21,207 nucleotides of DNA from an uncultured Atopobiaceae bacterium (GTDB lineage Bacteria; Actinomycetota; Coriobacteriia; Coriobacteriales; Atopobiaceae): the NCBI GenBank assembly GCA_905233865.1, contig CAJOGH010000066.1:1-21207 (forward strand). Direction: 5' to 3'. The notes under the pieces are model-generated. The model ran no database searches. It worked only from the letters and a program-made list of their open reading frames with translations, and was not told the DNA's origin. A program made the position numbers and the translations under genes. How positions within the stretch are numbered: position 1 is the first letter of the stretch; each line of letters begins with the position of its first letter. Below, in pieces: positions 15,331 through 21,207 of the stretch.

Positions 15331-17432
15331 GTGGAAGACCGCATCATGCAGGAGGAGCAGGCGCACCTGAGCGAGGTGTACGCCAAGCTCCTGGCCATAC
15401 GAGACGACCTTGACCGTCAGATCAACGTGACGCAGGTGCAGGCCGCCCAGGACCTGCGTGACATGAGCGAGGAGATCCGCCCCGACTTTGGTGGTACGGA
15501 CGAGGCCATGGAGACCCTGGCCGCCATTGAGACGCTCAACGCGGTCATTGACGCCTACAACCAGTCGCACGACTTCACGCTTGAGAAGCTCCGTCGCACC
15601 CTCCTGTTGCTGGCGCGCCCCTACTTTGCCAAGGTCCGCCTTCGCATGCGCGCCGGCGCCGAGCCCATGGACGTCTACGCATCATGGACGAGAAGCGCAA
15701 CCAGCTGGTCGTGGACTGGCGCAGTCCCATTGCCCAGACCTACTACAACCAGGAGACGGGGCGCACGAGCTATGAGGTGGGTGGCAAGCGCCGCACGGTC
15801 GAGCTCGAGCTGCGCCGCCAGTTTGACATCCTGCGCGACCACCTGAACACCTACTTTGACACCACCGTGGCCATCCAGGACTCGCTGCTGCTTGAGGCCC
15901 TGCGCCACGAGCACACGCAGAAGCTTCGTGACATTACGGCCACGATCCAGCGCGAGCAGAACGAGGTCGTGCGCCACGAGGACGTGCCGGTGCTTCTGGT
16001 CAACGGCATCGCGGGCTCGGGCAAGACGTCCGTGCTGCTGCAGCGCATCGCCTTTTTGCTGTACCAGGAGCGTGACACGCTACGCGCCGACCAGGTCATG
16101 CTGCTGAGCCCCAACGACGTGTTCTCCAGCTATATCGACCAGGTCCTGCCCTCGCTGGGCGAGGCCAACCCGCAGGTCTTTACCTGGAGCGCCTTTCTGG
16201 ACCAGCAGGGCGTGGGCGGTCGTGGCGAGGGTCGCGAGACCACGCCGGGCGACCTTGCGCGCATAGGCGTGGCCATCCCCACCCTCAAGCTTGTGCTGCG
16301 CGACTTTCGCGCGCTTGAGCAAGACGATGTGACCCTTCTCAAGCCCAGTCAGGTCCTGGCGAGCGTCGACAAGTGCACGCGCAAGTTCGGCCTTGGGCCG
16401 CGCGCCATGAGTCTGGTCAAGGAGGACCTGCACAAGAAGCTCGAGACGCGCCTGGACACCCTGTCGCGCGGCGACGAACTGCGCGAGGAGATGCTCGGCC
16501 TTGACCTGGACCGCCAGATAGAGATCTTTGGCGAGGTCCTAGGCGTGGACAACGAGGACCAAGTCGCAAAGCACGCCAAGGAATACGCGCGCTGGGTCTA
16601 TGGGCAGGCGCACGAGCGGATCGAGGCGGCCGAGTGGCTGCGTCTGGACCGCATCGGGTGCGCCATCACGGGCAAGGCCTCCATCACGAGCGTGGAGTGG
16701 CTCTACCTGAGGTGCGCGCTTTTGGGCGCGAGCTCGCCGCGCGTCCGCTTTGTGATGGTGGACGAGGTCCAGGACTATACCGCCGCCCAGCTCATGGTTC
16801 TTTCGGCCTGCTTCCCGCGCGCGCACTTCCTGCTCCTAGGTGACGAGCACCAGGCCATCTACCGCGGCTCTGCGACCTTTGAGCAGACGCGCGAGATCTT
16901 TGCCGAGTCCCACGGGCAGGTGGACGAGGTGCTCCTGCGCACCAGCTATCGCTCCTCGCCGGAGATCACCGAGCTCTTTAGCGGCCTGCTCTCGCGCGAG
17001 GAGGCAGGTACCCTCTCCAGCGTGAGGACGGCTGGCGTGCGCCCGCACGTCTGCGCCCTGCCTGCCGAGCCCGAGGCCTATCTGGAAGGGCTGGCACGCG
17101 AGGTGGATCAGGCCTCCCAGGCGGGCGGCCTTTGCGCCATCATCTGCGATGACCGCCGTCGTGCGGAGTGGATCGGGCGCAAGGTCGAGGGTGTGACCAC
17201 GATTGGCCGCAACGACCAGCTGCCGGCCTCGGGTGTGGTCGCGCTTGATCTCGCTCTTGCCAAGGGGCTCGAGTTTGACCAGGTGATCGTTGCTGACGCG
17301 AGCCAGGAGGTCTACCCGTCTACGCCACTCGCGCGCCGTCGCCTGTACACCGCGATCTCGCGCGCCATGCATCGCGTGAGCGTCCTGTCGCAGGGGCCGC
17401 TCACTGAGTTGCTTGATTTCGTGGAGGCCTAG
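15331..17432 (+). pseudogene. helD: HelD-like UvrD/Rep-family helicase (RNA polymerase recycling), frameshifted
   Basis: HelD proteins are superfamily 1 ATPases that bind RNA polymerase and release stalled complexes. The N-terminal part runs from GTG 15331 (GGGAGG 4 nt upstream) to about 15678 and holds the helical arm that enters the polymerase secondary channel. The rest is in another frame, from about 15681 to TAG at 17430-17432. Seen there: VVDWRSPIAQTYY, Walker A GIAGSGKT (16005-16028), motif II DEVQD (16761-16775), LLGDEHQAIYRGS, TSYRSS, KGLEFDQVIVAD and LYTAISRAMHR. At the junction the frame goes from MDVY directly to IMDEKRN, whereas the family normally has a YIGR-type segment there, so about 10 nt seem to be missing. 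As read, the gene yields two fragments (15331-15846 and 15684-17432). The rest is well preserved, so this is a recent lesion or a sequencing error. Confidence 0.85.
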
Positions 17433-17451
17433 GTCGCCCTCGCGTACCTAG
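17429..17451. terminator. Possible bidirectional hairpin between converging genes
   Basis: CTAGGT (17429-17434) and ACCTAG (17446-17451) form a 6-bp inverted repeat with an 11-nt loop. The arms contain the stop codons of both converging genes. The stem is short and lacks a U-tract, so its terminator role is uncertain. Confidence 0.3.
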
Positions 17452-17864
17452 AGCGTGCCAGCGTCGGCCTGCGGCACAAAGGGCACCACGTCGCCGTCAT
17501 CGTAGAGCGCCAGCATGGAATGGTCGTAGCCCTCAAGGAGCAGCTTGGACACGGCGGGGGCGCAGCGCTCGTAGTCGGCGTCGTTAGGCGCGAGTATCTC
17601 GCGGGCGCCGTTGTCCTGCTGGCGCGACACGAGCACCGCGTAGGACATGCCCTCGTTGTTGGTCACGACGTTCTTGCCCTCGAGCATGGCCGAACCCAGG
17701 GCCTGGGCGATGTTCACCTGGTTGGCAAGGTAGTCAGGAAAGTTGGTCGCGTCCTCGGCGCTGTTGGACTCCACGTGGAGCACCGCGATCTGCCAGGACA
17801 GCAGGTGCCCGATGGGCTTGCCTGGGGTGCTGGGCGGCTGGTTGTTGAGGTCGCGACGGTTCAT
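17448..17864 (-). CDS. Hypothetical protein, small, probably cytoplasmic
   Basis: A 138-residue protein I do not recognise. The start is ATG 17864, preceded by GGGAGG at 5 nt; a longer frame to 17891 has no such site. There is no signal peptide, transmembrane segment or obvious metal-binding cluster. The N-terminal 20 residues are polar and probably disordered (NNQPPSTPGKP); the remainder is a mixed alpha/beta composition ending VVPFVPQADAGTL. It converges on helD with a 15-nt gap and is not obviously in an operon: the next minus-strand gene upstream ends at 17924, 59 nt before this start, so co-transcription with the EAL gene is possible. Confidence 0.75.
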   Translation of the reverse strand: MNRRDLNNQPPSTPGKPIGHLLSWQIAVLHVESNSAEDATNFPDYLANQVNIAQALGSAMLEGKNVVTNNEGMSYAVLVSRQQDNGAREILAPNDADYERCAPAVSKLLLEGYDHSMLALYDDGDVVPFVPQADAGTL

Positions 17865-17923
17865 GGTTCCCTCCCGGGTCGGGTATGGCACAAGTGTAGC
17901 AGCAGGTGGCTCTTGTCGGCCGG

Positions 17924-19885
17924 TTAGGAGCGAGGCTCGGTGGCCTCGGGCGGAAGAAGCAGGCGTCCCTCGTCCACGGCGGCCGTGAGCTCCGGTCCCG
18001 TGACCGGCTTGGAGAACAGGTAACCCTGCCCGCGGTCGCAGCCGATCTCGCGCAGGAACGCGCTCTGCTCGTCGGTCTCCACGCCCTCGGTGAGCGTGGT
18101 GAGACCGAGGTTCTTGGCCAGGCGCACGACCTCCTGGGTCAGCTCGCGCCCACGTGGGTTGGTCTCAAAGTCCCTGAGGAACTGCATGTCAATCTTGAGC
18201 ACGTCAAACTCGAAGTCCTTGAGGACGTTGAGCGACGAGTAGCCGGAGCCAAAGTCGTCCAGCCACAGGCTGAAGCCGTACTCGCGCATGCGGTGCAGCG
18301 ACTCGTTGAGCGGGCCCGCGGTGCTGGACAGCGCGCTCTCCGTGATCTCTACGTCGATGAGGCTGGCCGGCACGTTGTAGGTCTCACAGCACTGGATGAT
18401 GTAGCCGGCGATGTCGCACAGCTCAAAGTCCAGGCGCGAGAGGTTCACGGACACGGGCACGACCCACTTGCCCTGGGCCATGCGCTCGGACAGCAGGCGG
18501 CACGCGCTCTTGATGATGCAGCGGTCCACCTTGTGGATCTGCCTGCGGTCCTCGAGCACGTCGATGAAGCGGAAGGGCGGCAGCAGCCCGAACTCGGGAT
18601 CCTCCCAGCGGGCCAGGGCCTCCAGGCCGTAGATGGTCGTGTCGGACAGGCGCATGACGGGCTGGTAGTACGGCTGGATCCAGCCCTTCTCGACCGCCTC
18701 GTCCACGTGGTTGAGGACGTGCTGGCGCATGATGAACTCCTCGCGGAGCTTGGCGTCGTAGAAGTAGACGTCCTCGCCAAAGCGACCCTTGGTGAGCGCG
18801 CAGGCGCGACGGGCGCACTCCACGGCCACGTCGGACTTGGTGTGGTTGTCCTCAAAGACGTAGACGCCGCACTTGAGGGTCATCGTCACGTTGCTGCGCA
18901 TCTCGTTGAGACGGTCCGACATGTGCTTGAAGCCCTCCTCCCACTCGTCCGTCTTGCAGCACACGACGTAGTGGTCGTCGCTGACGCGCGCGACGGGCAC
19001 GTCGGGGTAGATGGCCCTCAGCTCGTTGGCCATCGCGCGCAGGAGGAAGTCGCCGGCGTGGAAGCCGTGCTTCTCGTTGAAGCCCTTGACGCCCTCGATG
19101 TCCAGGTACATGACCAGGTAGTTGGTGGGGTCGTCGACGGTGGTCATGAGCTCCGCCACGGCGTTCCTAAAGGCGCGCGCGTTGGGGATGCCGGTGAGGT
19201 CGTCGGTGTAGGCCACGGCGCGCAGCTGCTCGTTGGCCTGCTCGAGCTCCTCGGCCTGGCGGGCGCGCGAGCGTGCCGAGGCGTAGTGGGCAAAGGCTAC
19301 CATCGTGATGGCCACCCACATCGTGGCCAGGTTGATGCGCGTGGCGTTGGAGGCGGGCGATATCTGGTTGCACAGGGTGTAGAACCCGTAGAACATTCCG
19401 GTCGACAAGAGCAGGGAGACGACGGGTCTCCAGGTTATGAGGCACAGCACGAACAGCGCCATGGTCATGAAGGTGAGGATCTGCTCGCCGGCCTTGTAGT
19501 CGTCCAGGCCGATGTAGAGGCCAAACGCCGCGCACGACAGGGCGAACACGACCATGCTCAGGACGGGTGGTATGCGCGTCTTTATCTTCTCGCGCTGATA
19601 GAGGACTATGAGGACGAGCGTGATGATGGCTATGAGCGAGAGCGTGACGTAGGGCCACATGTGACTGACGATCCACGGGAGCTGGCGGACCTTGTTGGAC
19701 TCCGCGTGGAGGATGATGTCGATGTAGTGGTTGATGACCCAGGCCTCCAGGAGCAGGACCGTCACGCACATGTAGAGGGCCGACCTCATGTTGAGGAGGT
19801 CAAAGTAGTGCGTCACGTACTTGGAGTGGCGGGTGAGGCCCATCGCGTCAAGGATGCGCTGCTTGGTGGTCCTCGTAGTTTGCAT
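17924..19885 (-). CDS. Membrane GGDEF-EAL protein, predicted c-di-GMP phosphodiesterase
   Basis: A 653-residue protein predicted to degrade cyclic di-GMP, a second messenger for adhesion and surface behaviour. ATG 19885 has AGGGGG 7 nt upstream. The N-terminal half has five or six hydrophobic segments (about 36-58, 76-96, 105-125, 136-170 and 184-203), then a charged, possibly coiled linker (203-222). The GGDEF domain (about 225-380) is degenerate: the signature is SDDHY at 302-306, so cyclase activity is not expected; it may bind GTP or be structural. The EAL domain (about 395-645) keeps its key residues: EAL at 422-424, VNLS (Asn481), EITES (Glu513), DDFGSG (Asp543, Asp544), KID (Lys564), TEGVE (Glu600) and GQGY (Gln620). 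It is divergent from the alpha/beta hydrolase gene, with 183 nt between them. Confidence 0.95.
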   Translation of the reverse strand: MQTTRTTKQRILDAMGLTRHSKYVTHYFDLLNMRSALYMCVTVLLLEAWVINHYIDIILHAESNKVRQLPWIVSHMWPYVTLSLIAIITLVLIVLYQREKIKTRIPPVLSMVVFALSCAAFGLYIGLDDYKAGEQILTFMTMALFVLCLITWRPVVSLLLSTGMFYGFYTLCNQISPASNATRINLATMWVAITMVAFAHYASARSRARQAEELEQANEQLRAVAYTDDLTGIPNARAFRNAVAELMTTVDDPTNYLVMYLDIEGVKGFNEKHGFHAGDFLLRAMANELRAIYPDVPVARVSDDHYVVCCKTDEWEEGFKHMSDRLNEMRSNVTMTLKCGVYVFEDNHTKSDVAVECARRACALTKGRFGEDVYFYDAKLREEFIMRQHVLNHVDEAVEKGWIQPYYQPVMRLSDTTIYGLEALARWEDPEFGLLPPFRFIDVLEDRRQIHKVDRCIIKSACRLLSERMAQGKWVVPVSVNLSRLDFELCDIAGYIIQCCETYNVPASLIDVEITESALSSTAGPLNESLHRMREYGFSLWLDDFGSGYSSLNVLKDFEFDVLKIDMQFLRDFETNPRGRELTQEVVRLAKNLGLTTLTEGVETDEQSAFLREIGCDRGQGYLFSKPVTGPELTAAVDEGRLLLPPEATEPRS

Positions 19886-20021
19886 AGGTGTCCCCCTGAG
19901 CTTGGCAACAGTCCAACCCTAGACTACCACCTGCCGCCTCGCGCGGCATGCTTGCGCTTGCAGACGGCTCGTACCGTTCCGTAAGCGCAGACCGCACTCT
20001 GCCGAAAACACGGCGCGAGCG

Positions 20022-20049
20022 TTGCCTAGGCACGGTAGAGTGGTATCAC
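20022..20049 (+). promoter_or_regulatory. Possible promoter of the alpha/beta hydrolase gene
   Basis: TTGCCT (20022-20027) and TATCAC (20044-20049) are 16 nt apart, each four of six matches to the sigma-70 consensus. The implied transcript start is very close to the ribosome site, so the leader would be short. Tentative. Confidence 0.25.
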
Positions 20050-20068
20050 ACGACGATGGGGAGGACTT

Positions 20069-20827
20069 ATGGGACGCGAGGTGTTGGTGAGCCGCGGCAA
20101 GCAACGCATCTTTGCCGAGGTCTGGCATCCGCACGCCCATCGGGAGGGTGCCTCGCGCGAGCCCGTGCCCATCGTCATCATGGCTCATGGCCTGGGTGGG
20201 ACGCACCAGTGGGCCCACGACTTTGCGCCTGCCTTTGAGGACATGGGGTATGCGGTGCTGAGCCTTGACTTCTGCGGCGGTGCCGTGGGGTCGCGCAGCA
20301 CGGGCGACACCACGGATATGTCGGTGTGCACCCAGACCGACGACCTTGAGGCGGTCCTTGACTGGGTGCGCGACCAGCCTGAGTTTGATGCGCGCCGCGT
20401 GGTCCTGATGGGACAGAGCCAGGGTGCGGCCGTCTGCACCCTCCTTGCGGACCGTTGTCCTGACGACATCAAGGCCATGGTCCTGTGCTATCCGGCCTAT
20501 TCCATCCACGATGACATGTGCCGGCGCTATCCCAGCGCGGACGATGTGCCCGAGACGTTCAGCATGTGGATGCCGCTTGGCCGTCGCTACGTGCTCGATG
20601 CGCGGGCGTGCGACTTCTTTGAGCACATGGGAGCCTTCCAGGGGCAGGTTCTTATCGTCCACGGCACTGACGACGCGCTCGTGCCCCTGTCCTACTCCGA
20701 GCGCGCAACGGGCACCTTTGCCCACGCCCGCCTTGAGGTCATCGAGGGCGGCGGTCATGGCTTTGTGGGACGTGCCCGCAAGCGGGTCGTCATGCTGTCG
20801 TGCGCCTTCCTTGCCGCCAGCGCGTGA
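20069..20827 (+). CDS. Alpha/beta hydrolase (serine esterase/lipase-like)
   Basis: A 252-residue, probably cytoplasmic hydrolase. ATG 20069 has GGGGAGG 4 nt upstream. The family fold is evident: an oxyanion-region HGLGG (40-44), nucleophile elbow GQSQG with Ser117, acid in HGTDDALVP (Asp202 by position) and catalytic His230 in GGGHGF. The overall layout, with a short cap of about 50 residues between Ser117 and Asp202, resembles bacterial cinnamoyl/feruloyl-type esterases and acyl hydrolases, but the substrate cannot be told from sequence alone. No signal peptide is seen. It converges on the tyrosine-phosphatase gene, with only 7 nt between the stop codons. Confidence 0.93.
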   Translation: MGREVLVSRGKQRIFAEVWHPHAHREGASREPVPIVIMAHGLGGTHQWAHDFAPAFEDMGYAVLSLDFCGGAVGSRSTGDTTDMSVCTQTDDLEAVLDWVRDQPEFDARRVVLMGQSQGAAVCTLLADRCPDDIKAMVLCYPAYSIHDDMCRRYPSADDVPETFSMWMPLGRRYVLDARACDFFEHMGAFQGQVLIVHGTDDALVPLSYSERATGTFAHARLEVIEGGGHGFVGRARKRVVMLSCAFLAASA

Positions 20828-20834
20828 GGTCGCG

Positions 20835-21207
20835 CTACTCCAGGTAGTGGTCGCGCAGCTCCTCGAGGTCTGAGAGGCCGAGATCGAACTCGTCGGCCAG
20901 GTACTCCTCGCGCGTGGCATACTCCGCGTCGATCGCGTCGAGTACCTTCCGTAGGGTCTCCTCCTGCACACCGTTGGCTATGGCCACCATCTCGCGCCGC
21001 TCGGGCGGGGCCGCGGCAGCGGCCTCTTGGATGATGGCGGCACGGTAGTCGTTGGTCGCCAGGTAGTTGGCCATGATGGCGGGCTCGGGCACGCCCAGGG
21101 CCATGAGCATGATGGCCGCGGCCATGCCTGTGCGGTCCTTGCCTGCGGTGCAGTGGAAGTACAGCGGTGCGTCCCCGTTGGCCATGTGGGCCATGAGCGC
21201 CTTGAAC
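20835..21207 (-). CDS. Tyrosine-protein phosphatase (Y_phosphatase3-like), C-terminal part; gene continues beyond the window
   Basis: The frame stays open to the right edge (FKALMAHM at the boundary), so the N-terminus is missing. The visible 124 residues contain the cysteine phosphatase P-loop HCTAGKDRTG (21126-21155), which fits CX5R with catalytic Cys and Arg, followed by helical sequence. This arrangement matches bacterial PTPs of the LipA/MptpB type, which act on phosphotyrosine and sometimes phosphoinositides. Family members are usually about 250-290 residues, so roughly half is present. Whether this one is secreted cannot be judged without the N-terminus. Confidence 0.88.
   Translation of the reverse strand, partial: FKALMAHMANGDAPLYFHCTAGKDRTGMAAAIMLMALGVPEPAIMANYLATNDYRAAIIQEAAAAAPPERREMVAIANGVQEETLRKVLDAIDAEYATREEYLADEFDLGLSDLEELRDHYLE

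Noticed and set aside
19940..19960. GCCGC/GCGGC inverted repeat upstream of the EAL gene as an operator or terminator
   Set aside because: A 5-bp GC-only stem is common in DNA of this composition and nothing else supports a role.
17906..19984. 692-residue plus-strand open frame opposite the GGDEF-EAL gene
   Set aside because: Antisense shadow with low-complexity Val/Gly/Leu/His composition; the minus strand encodes the complete EAL protein.

Overview
The window is high-GC DNA with tightly packed genes and strong AGGAGG-type ribosome sites. The encoded proteins are a Tat-exported LPXTG protein, DUF5648 wall repeats, large Ig-like/glycine-repeat surface proteins, LuxS and HelD. This mix suggests an anaerobic Gram-positive actinobacterium of the Coriobacteriia, most like Olsenella or another Atopobiaceae. 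That placement is inferred from protein style; there is no rRNA or other marker in the window.

Layout. (1) Positions 131-3163, minus strand: a cell-surface protein carrying a complete zinc-phospholipase-C-like metal site. (2) 3164-3498: an intergenic stretch that may hold a degraded plus-strand gene end. (3) 3499-4883, minus strand: an apparent two-gene operon, a lipoprotein acetolactate decarboxylase followed by luxS (AI-2 synthesis). (4) 5046-12584, minus strand: a secreted protein of about 2,510 residues with a signal peptide, about 27 glycine-rich 'AGIGGG' repeats, about 13 Ig-like/MBG-like modules and terminal DUF5648 repeats. Its last DUF5648 repeat is broken by a frameshift. Two nearly identical 22-23 bp sequences in the same orientation lie just outside this gene, one on each side. 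(5) 12902-13741, plus strand: a YihY/BrkB membrane protein. (6) 13751-15235: an intact IS3-family insertion sequence with matching terminal inverted repeats. (7) 15331-17432, plus strand: a HelD-like RNA-polymerase-associated helicase broken by a frameshift, so probably a pseudogene or a sequence error. (8) 17448-17864, minus strand: a small unknown protein. (9) 17924-19885, minus strand: a membrane c-di-GMP phosphodiesterase with a degenerate GGDEF and an intact EAL domain. (10) 20069-20827, plus strand: an alpha/beta hydrolase. (11) 20835 to the right edge, minus strand: the C-terminal part of a tyrosine phosphatase.

Together the region looks host-interaction oriented. It has two large surface or secreted proteins, AI-2 synthesis, c-di-GMP turnover, a serine hydrolase and a protein/lipid-type phosphatase. 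I saw no CRISPR array, tRNA, rRNA or prophage. The most useful leads are the surface zinc-phospholipase with an additional CXXCH motif, the giant repeat protein flanked by short direct repeats, the alsD-luxS pairing with a lipoprotein decarboxylase, and two frameshifts in otherwise well-preserved genes.
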